A stretch of 64,000 nucleotides of DNA from Polyangium spumosum (GTDB taxonomy: Bacteria > Myxococcota_A > Polyangia > Polyangiales > Polyangiaceae), in the NCBI RefSeq assembly GCF_009649845.1, contig NZ_WJIE01000006.1:496001-560000 (forward strand), in the 5' to 3' direction. Position 1 is the stretch's first letter. Every line of letters begins with the position of its first letter. The notes under the pieces were generated by a model. The model saw only the letters and a list, made by a program, of their open reading frames with translations. It was not told the origin of the DNA and searched no databases. A program made the translations under genes and the position numbers. Positions 7,832 through 15,218 of the stretch are shown here, piece after piece.

Positions 7832-8980
7832 GTGCGTCCTGGGATACGGCTTCAGCTCCTCCTCGCGCTCGGCACCCTGCTCGTCCTCGCCTTCCTGCCG
7901 CTCTTCTTCGCCGTCGTGAGCCTGCACCGGGCCAGCATGGCCGGCGTCATCCCGACCGCGCCCCTCGTCCGGCTGCTCGCCCTCTACATGGGCATCTTCG
8001 CCCTCGCGTTGCTCGTCTTCATGTACCTCGCGATGACGCGGCTCGTGGTCGATCCGATCGAGCGACTCTCGCGCGCCGCGGGCCGCGTGGCCGAAGGCGC
8101 GCGGAGCCTGGAGCTGCCTCGGACGGGCGCGCGTGAGCTCGCCGAGCTCGCGGGCAGCGTCGCGCGGATGACCGAGCGCCTGCGCGCCGACGAGGAGAGC
8201 CTGCGCGTGAAGATCGACGAGGCCACGCGGTACGCGAAGGAGCTCGAGCGCGCGCAGGAGCGGCTCGTGCGGTCCGAGCGCCTCGCCTCCGTGGGGCGCC
8301 TCGCGGCCGGGCTCGCGCACGAGATCGGCAACCCCATCGCGGCGCTGCTCGGCTTCGAGGAGCTCTTGCTCGCAGGCGGGCTCGACGAGGCCGACCAGCG
8401 CGATTTTTTGCAACGCATGAAGCGCGAGACCGAGCGCATCCACCACATCCTGCGAGACCTGCTCGACTTCGCGCGCCCCGCCACGAGCATGCGTGATCCA
8501 CGCGCCGCCGAGGCCTTCGGCTCGTTCTCGCAAGCGCTCGACGCGGCGCTCGCCCTCGTCAAGCCGCAGAAGGCCCTGCGCGACGTGGCCATCACGCTCG
8601 ACGTGGAGAAGGACCTGCCGCTCGTCGCGCTCTCCGAAGCGCGGCTCGTGCAGATCCTCCTGAACCTGCTCTTCAACGCGGCCGACGCCGTGCCGAAGCC
8701 GGGAGGGCGTATCGAGCTCGTCGCGCGCGCGGCGCCCGAGGGCCTGCGCGTCGAGGTCCGGGACAACGGCCCCGGCGTCGCGTCGCATGTCCGCGATCGC
8801 CTCTTCGAACCCTTCACCACGACGAAGGAGGTCGGCAAAGGCACGGGCCTCGGCCTCGCCGTTTGTCGCGGGCTGCTCGAGTCCGTGGGCGGGTCGATCG
8901 GCGTCGAGGAGGAGGCCGGCGAGGACGGGGGCGCGTGTTTTTCTTTCACGGTCCCGCTCGCCGCGAAGGACCTCAGTTGA
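7832..8980 (+). CDS. Sensor histidine kinase, NtrB-like, with HAMP domain
   Basis: A 382-residue inner-membrane kinase started by GTG. Two hydrophobic helices (about residues 7-28 and 45-67) enclose only a short periplasmic loop, then a HAMP segment (RLVVDPIERLSRAAGRVAEG). A coiled stretch leads to the dimerisation domain with the phosphoacceptor in GLAHEIGNPIAAL (His163). The catalytic domain shows an N box (LLNLLFNAADAVP), a G1 box (VRDNGPGV), an F-box region (LFEPFTTTKEVGKG) and a G2 box (GTGLGLAVCRGL). No receiver or response-regulator gene is adjacent, so its partner is elsewhere. Because the periplasmic loop is so short, sensing is probably within the membrane or by its cytosolic parts. 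Its end overlaps the end of the convergent SirB1-like gene by 8 bp. Confidence 0.9.
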   Translation: MRPGIRLQLLLALGTLLVLAFLPLFFAVVSLHRASMAGVIPTAPLVRLLALYMGIFALALLVFMYLAMTRLVVDPIERLSRAAGRVAEGARSLELPRTGARELAELAGSVARMTERLRADEESLRVKIDEATRYAKELERAQERLVRSERLASVGRLAAGLAHEIGNPIAALLGFEELLLAGGLDEADQRDFLQRMKRETERIHHILRDLLDFARPATSMRDPRAAEAFGSFSQALDAALALVKPQKALRDVAITLDVEKDLPLVALSEARLVQILLNLLFNAADAVPKPGGRIELVARAAPEGLRVEVRDNGPGVASHVRDRLFEPFTTTKEVGKGTGLGLAVCRGLLESVGGSIGVEEEAGEDGGACFSFTVPLAAKDLS

Positions 8981-9740
8981 GCGAGCGGTGCGCGCTGGGA
9001 CGGGCGAGGAGCGCGCGGCTGCCGCCGAGCCGGTCGAGCTCGCGGTGGAGCTCCGGCGACGGGGCGAGCGCGACGAGGTGTTCGAGCACGTTGCGCAGCC
9101 GCTCGTCGTCGTTCCGCGACGCGTGGATGCGGTGGAGGTTCGAGAGCATGCGGATCAGGATCTGGCGCTTGCTGCAGGGCTCGAGCAGCCGCGGATCGAT
9201 CCGCGTCCCCGCGCCCGTCGCCCGCGCGTGCAAGGCTTCGAGCTCCGACGCGCCCAGGATCCGCCCGTGGAACGGGTCGATCACGAGCCGCGAGGTTTGC
9301 TTCGGCCGCTCCGCCGCGCCGACCAGGAAATGCCCCGGGAACGAGATGCCCCTCGCGTCGATCCCCGCGCGTGTCGCGACGTCGAGCAGCACGACCGCGA
9401 GCGTGATCGGGATGCCCTTCTTCCGGTCGAGCACCTCGTTCAGGTAGCTGTTGCGCGGGTCGTAGTACTCCTCGGCATTGCCGCGGAAGCCCTGCGATCC
9501 GTAGAGCCACTCGAGCACCACGCGCACCCGCTCCTCCGTCGTCCCGTGCGGCGCGGTCTGGGCGATCCGCCGCGCGGCGGCGCGGCCGAGGCCCTCGAGC
9601 GTGGCGACGTAACGCGCGACGTCGAGCGACGGGTACTCGCTCTCGGCGAAGACGAGCGAGGCTTGCACGAGATCGAGCTCCGATTCGGGCAACGAGACGA
9701 GGTGAGCGAAGAGGGTCAGGCTCGGACGAGAAGGCAGCAT
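8973..9740 (-). CDS. SirB1/transglutaminase-like family protein
   Basis: A 255-residue cytosolic protein of the SirB1 (transglutaminase-like plus TPR) family. The middle carries the family hallmarks: EYYDPRNSYLNEVLDRKKGIPITLAVVLLDVATRAGI, then GISFPGHFLVGA and LVIDPFHGR. The position of the catalytic Cys of true transglutaminases is not occupied by Cys in the ...GIPITLAV helix, as is usual in this family, so peptidase or transglutaminase activity is doubtful. The C-terminal third (SKRQILIRMLSNLHRIHASRNDDERLRNVLEHL) is a TPR-like helical pair. The family's role is not well established. No start other than the ATG at 9740 is needed. Confidence 0.85.
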   Translation of the reverse strand: MLPSRPSLTLFAHLVSLPESELDLVQASLVFAESEYPSLDVARYVATLEGLGRAAARRIAQTAPHGTTEERVRVVLEWLYGSQGFRGNAEEYYDPRNSYLNEVLDRKKGIPITLAVVLLDVATRAGIDARGISFPGHFLVGAAERPKQTSRLVIDPFHGRILGASELEALHARATGAGTRIDPRLLEPCSKRQILIRMLSNLHRIHASRNDDERLRNVLEHLVALAPSPELHRELDRLGGSRALLARPSAHRSLN

Positions 9741-9776
9741 GACGAATCGCTCTTCGTCGTAGCGCTCTTCGAGGGC

Positions 9777-10583
9777 CTAGGCCGCTTCTTCCGCGCGTGA
9801 ACTTTCCACGAAATCCGTGACGACCACGCCGTCGAGGTTCCTCGCTCGCATGGCCTCGAGGATCCGCGGCAACGCGCCGAGGCTCGCCGGCGTGTGGGTC
9901 TCGCGCTCGGCGGCGTCGTGCAAGAGCACGATGGCCCCGTCTTCGAGGCCTCGCGCCACACGCGCCGCCACCTTCGCCGGGTCCGCGGTGGCGAGCCCGT
10001 CGAGCGCTCGCACCGACCAGCCGACCACCGTCAGCCCGAGCTCGTCCACGACCTTGGCGATGCGCGGGTTCGTGTGCCCGATCGGCGGCCGGAACAGGGT
10101 CGTTCGGCGCCCCGTGATTTTTTCCAGCACGACGAGCGAGCGCTCGATGTCCGCGCGAACGGCGGACGTGCCGAGCATGGCGAAGGCGCGCGGGTGCGCG
10201 TGGCCGTGGGAGCCGAGCGCGTGACCTCGCGCCACGATCTCGCGCACGAGCTCGGGGTGCGCCTCGGCCTTTTTGCCGATCACGAAAAACGTCGCCTTCA
10301 CGTTCGCGCGGTCGAGCAGGTCGAGCACCTTCGGCGTGTGCTCGGGGCTCGGCCCGTCGTCGAAGGTCAGGGCCACGCCCCGCGCGTCGTCCGGCCCCTG
10401 GCAGACGGCATCGACGAACATGCGGAGGCGCAGGAAGAGCACGCCTGCAAAGACGATCGCCGTGTAGGCGACGAGCATCGAGAGCGTGATCCACGCGGGT
10501 ACGGGCCCGATCAGGAGCGAACGCGCGACGAGCGCGAGGGCCCCGAACGTCGCCACGTAGAACAGGATCCGCGCGGGCGGCAC
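9777..10583 (-). CDS. Membrane-anchored polysaccharide deacetylase (NodB/CE4 family)
   Basis: A protein of 268 residues read from a GTG at 10583, 5 bp after the stop of the upstream membrane-protein gene. Two hydrophobic helices (about residues 6-27 and 29-52) are followed by a NodB homology domain with TFDDGP (73-78, metal-binding and catalytic Asp), SHGHAHP (125-131, His126 and His130 as zinc ligands) and RPPIGH (165-170). The C-terminal LLHDAAERETH segment matches the last family motif (His222). It should remove N- or O-acetyl groups from a cell-envelope polysaccharide on the periplasmic side. An MBOAT acyltransferase gene lies divergently just beyond the partner gene, hinting at opposing acyl addition and removal. 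The frame is open further upstream, but that part only overlaps the preceding gene. Confidence 0.88.
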   Translation of the reverse strand: MPPARILFYVATFGALALVARSLLIGPVPAWITLSMLVAYTAIVFAGVLFLRLRMFVDAVCQGPDDARGVALTFDDGPSPEHTPKVLDLLDRANVKATFFVIGKKAEAHPELVREIVARGHALGSHGHAHPRAFAMLGTSAVRADIERSLVVLEKITGRRTTLFRPPIGHTNPRIAKVVDELGLTVVGWSVRALDGLATADPAKVAARVARGLEDGAIVLLHDAAERETHTPASLGALPRILEAMRARNLDGVVVTDFVESSRAEEAA

Positions 10584-10588
10584 CGCTT

Positions 10589-11149
10589 CTACTTCTTCGC
10601 CTTCTTCTCGTCCGCCGAGGTGTCGAAGTCCTCGTCGAGCTCGTCCGCCGAGGGCTCGGCGATGCGCTTCTGCGGCCCGGCCTTCGCCGGCTCGGCCTTC
10701 GCTTCGTCCTTCGCTTCGCCCTCGGGCTCGGGCGTGTTGTCCGCGTCGTAGAACCCGCCGAGCAGCGCGGCGATCGTGGCGAGCGCGGTGATGGGGAAGT
10801 GGCCGAACCGGATCGTCTCGCTCTTCGTCATCACGCCGATGAGGCTCAAAGGCTCGGTCGGCAGGTACATCGTCAGCCACCTGCGCGCGGCGAACATGAG
10901 CCCCGCGCCGAGGATCGCGCCGACGACGGCCTTCATCCCGGCCTCGATACGCGCGTCCTTCGCCCAGATGGGTTTGCCCGCGATGAGGCCGATCACGATC
11001 CCGGTGATCGAGGCGGCGATGTACGCCAGCCACGCTGGCAGTACCGCGAATCCGAGCTTCACGAGCCCGAACCCGATGAGCCCGCCCACGATGAGGCCTT
11101 TGAGGATCCCTACGATCAGGCGCCCGAGCATCACCGTAATCCTTGGCAC
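10589..11149 (-). CDS. Small glycine-rich membrane protein with charged C-terminal tail
   Basis: A protein of up to 186 residues. The first ~60 residues form two Gly-zipper hydrophobic helices (VGILKGLIVGGLIGFGLVKLG and AWLAYIAASITGIVIGLIAG), with a third hydrophobic helix near 73-88 and a fourth near 115-130, then a Lys/Glu/Ala-rich tail. I do not recognise the family. It may start at the GTG at 11149 or the ATG at 11131; neither has a clear ribosome site. The gene is cotranscribed with the polysaccharide deacetylase 5 bp downstream and diverges from the MBOAT gene over about 33 bp. A role as an envelope scaffold partner of the deacetylase is speculation. Confidence 0.65.
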   Translation of the reverse strand: MPRITVMLGRLIVGILKGLIVGGLIGFGLVKLGFAVLPAWLAYIAASITGIVIGLIAGKPIWAKDARIEAGMKAVVGAILGAGLMFAARRWLTMYLPTEPLSLIGVMTKSETIRFGHFPITALATIAALLGGFYDADNTPEPEGEAKDEAKAEPAKAGPQKRIAEPSADELDEDFDTSADEKKAKK

Positions 11150-11182
11150 GGCAGCCCGCGCCGTTCAACATGCGGCCCGCTC

Positions 11183-12652
11183 GTGAACTTCATCAGCATC
11201 GAGTACGCGGTTTTTTTCGCCGTTGCGTTCGTCGGTTGGTGGGGCCTTTCGACCCTCAAGCCGTCGTTCGCCACCGCTTCCGGGCGCCTCCTCGCCTCCT
11301 GGCCGCGCATCATCTTCCTCCTCGTGATGAGCTACGGCTTCTACGCCGCCTGGAACTGGCGGTATTTGCCGCTCATCTTCGGCTCGTCCACCGTCGACTT
11401 CTTCCTCGCGCGGATCATCGCGAACGAGGCGCGCCCCTCGCGCCGCAAGGCGCTGCTGACGATCACCGTCATCCTCAACCTCGGCTTCCTCGGCTTCTTC
11501 AAGTACTGGAACTTCGGCGTCGAGAACGTCGAGCTCTTGCGCGCCTGGATCACGGGCACGACCCCGCAGACGAGCGACGCGCTGCGTGTCCTGCTCCCGC
11601 CCGTCGGCATCTCGTTCTTCACCTTCGAGTCGATGAGCTACGTCATCGACGTCTACCGCGGCGATCTGCCGGCGCACCGCAGCTACCTCCGCTACCTGCT
11701 CTTCGTCTCGTTTTTCCCGCACCTCGTCGCCGGCCCCATCGTCCGCCCGCGCGACCTCCTGCCGCAGCTCGAGGCCGTGCCGTCGCTGCCGAGCCGCGTG
11801 GGCGCCGAGGCCATGTTCCTCATCGCGACGGGGCTCCTGAAGAAGGTCGTCTTCGCCGATCAGCTCGCGATCCACCTCGTTGATCGGGTCTTCGAGCGGC
11901 CGGAGAACTACTCCGCGGTCGAGGTGCTCGCGGGCGTCTACGGCTACGCGGTCCAGATCTACTGCGATTTCTCGGGCTACAGCGACATCGCCATCGGCTC
12001 GGCGCTCCTGCTCGGCGTGCGCTTCCCGCCGAACTTCGACGCGCCGTACACGTCCTCGAACCTCGCCGAGTTCTGGCGCCGCTGGCACATCTCGCTCTCG
12101 ACCTGGCTGCGCGACTACCTCTACATCCCGCTCGGCGGCAACCGAGGCTCGAACCTCGCCACCTACCGCAACCTCATGCTCACGATGCTGCTCGGCGGCC
12201 TCTGGCACGGCGCGTCGTGGACGTTCGTCTTCTGGGGGTTCCTGCACGGGCTCGGCCTCGCCGTGACGCGCGCCGTCGAGCGCGCCTCGGGCAAGGGCGC
12301 GGGCAAGCCGAAGGGCCTCTTGCCGAAGCCGATCGGCGTCGTCCTCACGTTCCACTACGTCTGCCTCGCGTGGATCTTCTTCCGCGCGCCGAGCTTCGAC
12401 ATCGGCGTGCGCGTGCTCCGGCAGATCTCGACGGGGACCACGTTCCACCCGAACCTGCCGCCGATCGTCGCGCTGCTGCTCGCCTTCGGGATCGCCGTGC
12501 ATCACACGCCCCGGGTGATCTACGATCGGCTGCGCGCCGCCTTCGCGGCCATGCCTGCCGCTGCGCAGGGCGCCATGCTCTTCCTCGTCGCCGTGGTGCT
12601 GCACGAGGCCGCGAGTGTGAAGGCCGTGCCGTTCGTGTACTTTCAGTTCTGA
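11183..12652 (+). CDS. MBOAT-family O-acyltransferase (AlgI/DltB-like)
   Basis: A 489-residue polytopic membrane acyltransferase starting at a GTG (reads MNFISIEYAVFFAVAF). It has about ten hydrophobic segments and the AlgI-type core: the PVGISFFTFESMSYVIDVYRGD segment, the long FCDFSGYSDIAIG-type motif, FWRRWHISLSTWLRDYLYIPLGGNR, and the catalytic LWHGASW His (His342) with a second His at 355 (GFLHGLGL). AlgI-like proteins move acyl groups across the inner membrane to acetylate exopolysaccharides, usually with an SGNH-type partner, which is not seen here. The small lipoprotein gene starts 2 bp after its stop, so the two are probably in one transcript. Confidence 0.92.
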   Translation: MNFISIEYAVFFAVAFVGWWGLSTLKPSFATASGRLLASWPRIIFLLVMSYGFYAAWNWRYLPLIFGSSTVDFFLARIIANEARPSRRKALLTITVILNLGFLGFFKYWNFGVENVELLRAWITGTTPQTSDALRVLLPPVGISFFTFESMSYVIDVYRGDLPAHRSYLRYLLFVSFFPHLVAGPIVRPRDLLPQLEAVPSLPSRVGAEAMFLIATGLLKKVVFADQLAIHLVDRVFERPENYSAVEVLAGVYGYAVQIYCDFSGYSDIAIGSALLLGVRFPPNFDAPYTSSNLAEFWRRWHISLSTWLRDYLYIPLGGNRGSNLATYRNLMLTMLLGGLWHGASWTFVFWGFLHGLGLAVTRAVERASGKGAGKPKGLLPKPIGVVLTFHYVCLAWIFFRAPSFDIGVRVLRQISTGTTFHPNLPPIVALLLAFGIAVHHTPRVIYDRLRAAFAAMPAAAQGAMLFLVAVVLHEAASVKAVPFVYFQF

Positions 12653-12654
12653 TC

Positions 12655-12954
12655 ATGCGACCCATCGCCCTTCTCCTGCTCGTCCCCCTCGCCGGCTGCA
12701 TCGACAACGTCAACGGGCGCGGCGCGGCCAGGCCCGTCGTGCTCATGCACGCAGAGAAGGACCTCGACTGCCCCATGGACGACATCCGCGTGACCGAGGA
12801 GTACGGCGGGGTCTACAAGGCCGTCGGCTGCGGCCGGAAGGCGTCTTATCAGACGCTCTGCGAGCACCTCTCCTGCGAGGTGAAAGGCGAAGGCCAGGGC
12901 CCCGTCGGCTGGCGTGACCGGCCGGATCCGAGCGCGCCCGTCCAGCCGAGGTAG
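12655..12954 (+). CDS. Small Cys-containing lipoprotein
   Basis: A 99-residue precursor. A short hydrophobic signal (PIALLLLVPLAG) ends in a lipobox LAGC at residues 13-16, so the mature protein should be lipid-anchored. The remainder contains five further Cys residues (in DLDCPMDD, VGCGRKA, LCEHLSCEVK), possibly forming disulfides in the periplasm. The pattern of CPMDDIRVTEEYGGVYKAVGCGRKASY resembles short myxobacterial lipoproteins with a DLxCP...YxxxGCG core, whose function is unknown. It begins 2 bp after the MBOAT gene, probably as the second gene of that transcript. Confidence 0.75.
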   Translation: MRPIALLLLVPLAGCIDNVNGRGAARPVVLMHAEKDLDCPMDDIRVTEEYGGVYKAVGCGRKASYQTLCEHLSCEVKGEGQGPVGWRDRPDPSAPVQPR

Positions 12955-12992
12955 ACGCCGCACCAGCGCTTTGCGACAGGACCAGACGAACG

Positions 12993-13373
12993 ATGAGCGA
13001 GACGAAAGAGGGCGCCGAGCAGACGGGCGAGGCGGAAGCGCCGAGCGAGGACACGCGCCCCAGGAAGAAGCGCAAGAAGAAGGCGAAGGCGCCACGCGAA
13101 GGTGTTCCCTCGTTCGCCGCGCGTTTCCCGCGCGACGAGGCCCTCGACGCGCTGCTCGCCGCCTTCGAGCGGGGTGACTACGGCCGCGTCCGCGAGGACG
13201 GCGCGCGCCTCGTGAAGAGCACCGAGGACCCGGCCGTGCGCCGCGCCGCCGAGGAGCTCTTGCGCCGCATCGAGCCCGATCCGCTCGCGAAGTACATGCT
13301 GCTCGCCGCGTGCGTGTTGCTCGCCTTCTTCACGGTCTGGTACTTCTCCCACCGCCTCACGCCCGCCCCATGA
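12993..13373 (+). CDS. Small protein with Lys-rich N-terminus and C-terminal membrane anchor
   Basis: A 126-residue protein. The N-terminal 35 residues are acidic then strongly basic (RPRKKRKKKAKAPR). The middle holds a TPR-like helical pair (FPRDEALDALLAAFERGDY...AAEELLRRI), and the last 25 residues are a single hydrophobic helix (AKYMLLAACVLLAFFTVWYF), giving a tail-anchored layout with the bulk in the cytosol. Function unknown. Its stop overlaps the start of the next gene in an ATGA arrangement, so translation is coupled. Confidence 0.7.
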   Translation: MSETKEGAEQTGEAEAPSEDTRPRKKRKKKAKAPREGVPSFAARFPRDEALDALLAAFERGDYGRVREDGARLVKSTEDPAVRRAAEELLRRIEPDPLAKYMLLAACVLLAFFTVWYFSHRLTPAP

Positions 13374-14002
13374 CGCCGAGGCGCGCCGCCCTCGCGCTCG
13401 TGCTCGCCGGCTCCGCGGCCGCGTGTGGGCCCGCCGCGCCCGCGCCTCGGCCCTCGTTCACCTCGCCCGGCGAGGGCGCCGCCGCCGCGTCGTCCGGCAT
13501 GCCGATCGAGCGCTACTTCCCGCTCGTGCACGGAAACCTCTGGCACTACGAGACGACGAGCGACGACGGCGAGCGAGGCCTCTTGCTCGTCCGCGCCCGT
13601 CGCACGAGCGCCCTCGAGGGCGAGCTCCTCACGCCCACGGGCGCGCGCCGCGTCGCCTTCACGAGCGAGGGCGTCGCGCTGCTCGGCCGCTCGGTCTACG
13701 TCCTTCGCGCGCCGCTCGCCCTCGGCGCGAGCTGGACCGGCGAGCACGGCGGACCGACGCGGATCGTGGCGGTCGGCGCGACGGTCACCGTGCCGGCGGG
13801 CCGCTTCGAGGGGTGTGTGGTCACGGTCGAAGAGCGCGGCGGAGACGTACCCATGCGGTACACGACCACGTTTTGTCCCGATGTCGGCATCACCGTGCTC
13901 GACGTCGAGGCGCGCCTGGCTCACGAGCGAGCCGAACTCCGGAGTTACGGGCCCCCCGTGAACATCGGCCCCGAGGGCACGAGCTTCACCACGGCGCCCT
14001 GA
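13370..14002 (+). CDS. Putative lipoprotein, unknown function
   Basis: A 210-residue protein starting at the ATG of an ATGA overlap (13370). The N-terminus (RRAALALVLAGSAAACG) has a basic head, a hydrophobic core and a Cys at residue 19 in a lipobox-like SAAAC context. After a Pro/Ala-rich linker comes a beta-rich domain with the feature YFPLVHGNLWHYET and later PAGRFEGCVVTVEERGG and YTTTFCPDVGITVL. That HGNxWxYxx...PAGxFxxCxxV...xPxVGxVxxE plan is common in secreted myxobacterial and deltaproteobacterial lipoproteins of unknown role. Two remaining Cys could form a disulfide. It is coupled to the tail-anchored protein upstream. Confidence 0.75.
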   Translation: MTPRRAALALVLAGSAAACGPAAPAPRPSFTSPGEGAAAASSGMPIERYFPLVHGNLWHYETTSDDGERGLLLVRARRTSALEGELLTPTGARRVAFTSEGVALLGRSVYVLRAPLALGASWTGEHGGPTRIVAVGATVTVPAGRFEGCVVTVEERGGDVPMRYTTTFCPDVGITVLDVEARLAHERAELRSYGPPVNIGPEGTSFTTAP

Positions 14003-14119
14003 ACACGAAGCCCGACGTTACGAAACGCGCGGACGAGATCGCCCTTCGACGAGGCTGCTCGTGGCTTCCGTTTTCGCGCGCGGGAAGTAGACTCGCCTCG
14101 CGCGACGAGGAGCCGAGCC

Positions 14120-15217
14120 ATGCGAAACTACTGGGACTACATCAAGGTCGAGGAGCTCCTGTCGCTCCAGGGCGGGTTCGACAACGACGAGAGCAAGCTC
14201 TCGAACGACGAGGTCGTCTTCATCGTCGTGCACCAGGTCTACGAGCTCTGGTTCAAGCTCATCCTGCGTGAGCTCGAGACGGCGCGCGATCTCTTCCGCC
14301 AGAACCCCGTGCCCGACATGAAGCTCGCGAGCGCGGCGACCTCGCTCCGCCGCGTCGTCGCCCTCTTCGAGCAGGCCGTGCCGCACTTCCGCGTGATGGA
14401 GACGCTCACCACGCGCGACTACCTCGACTTCCGCGACCGCCTGATCCCCGCGAGCGGCTTCCAGTCGGCGCAGATGCGCGAGATCGAGATCCTGCTCGGC
14501 CTCGACGACAACCTGCGCATCCCGCTCGGCCGCGAGGGCAGCTACATGGCGGCGCTGCGCTCCTCGGACGGCTCGGCCTCGACGGCGCTCGCCCGCGTCG
14601 AGCAGCGCAGGGAGAGCGGCCCGAGCTTGAAGAGCGTGCTCTACGAGTGGCTCGCGCGGACGCCGATCGACGGCCCCGCGACGCCGGAGTCGGCCGATCG
14701 TTTCGCGAAGGCGTTCATCGCGGGGCACGAGAAGGAGATCGAGAACCGCATCCGTCTCGCCAAGCAGAACGCGCTCACGGCGGACGACATCGCGCGGCTC
14801 GAGGAGCGTTACCGCAACGAGATCAAGTTCGCCGAGCGGTTCCTGCGGGCCGAGGACGAGGAGGGGCTCGACGAGGAGGCGCGCGCCTTCCGCCGTCGCG
14901 TGCGCGCGGCGATCGTGTTCCTGGAGAGCTACCGCGAGCTGCCGCGCCTGGCGTGGCCGCGCGAGGTGATCGACCTCGTGATCGCGGTCGAGCAGCAAAT
15001 GATCATCTGGCGCCAGCGCCACGCGCGTATGGTCGAGCGCGTGATCGGCCGCCGCACGGGCACGGGCGGGTCGGCGGGCGTCGACTACCTCGATCAGACG
15101 GCGCTCCGGTATCGCATTTTCAACGACCTCTGGGCCGTGCGGACGATCTTGCTCCGCAAGCCGAGCGTCCCGCTCATCGAGCACGAGGACGAGTACCGAT
15201 TCCGTGTCGAGGACTGA
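14120..15217 (+). CDS. Tryptophan 2,3-dioxygenase
   Basis: A 365-residue heme enzyme of the TDO family that opens the indole ring of L-tryptophan to N-formylkynurenine, the first step of the kynurenine route. Visible signatures are YWDYIKVEELLSLQ at the start, VVHQVYELWFKLILREL (substrate-contacting His38), LRRVVALFEQ (Arg77/78) and, near the end, IWRQRHARMVERVIGRR with the proximal heme ligand His301 just before the GTGGSAGVDYL loop that closes over the substrate. All key residues are present, so it should be active. At 365 residues it is longer than many bacterial TDOs, mostly from a variable central insert. A good ribosome site (AGGAG) precedes the ATG. I see no other kynurenine-pathway gene nearby. 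Confidence 0.9.
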   Translation: MRNYWDYIKVEELLSLQGGFDNDESKLSNDEVVFIVVHQVYELWFKLILRELETARDLFRQNPVPDMKLASAATSLRRVVALFEQAVPHFRVMETLTTRDYLDFRDRLIPASGFQSAQMREIEILLGLDDNLRIPLGREGSYMAALRSSDGSASTALARVEQRRESGPSLKSVLYEWLARTPIDGPATPESADRFAKAFIAGHEKEIENRIRLAKQNALTADDIARLEERYRNEIKFAERFLRAEDEEGLDEEARAFRRRVRAAIVFLESYRELPRLAWPREVIDLVIAVEQQMIIWRQRHARMVERVIGRRTGTGGSAGVDYLDQTALRYRIFNDLWAVRTILLRKPSVPLIEHEDEYRFRVED

Positions 15218-15218
15218 C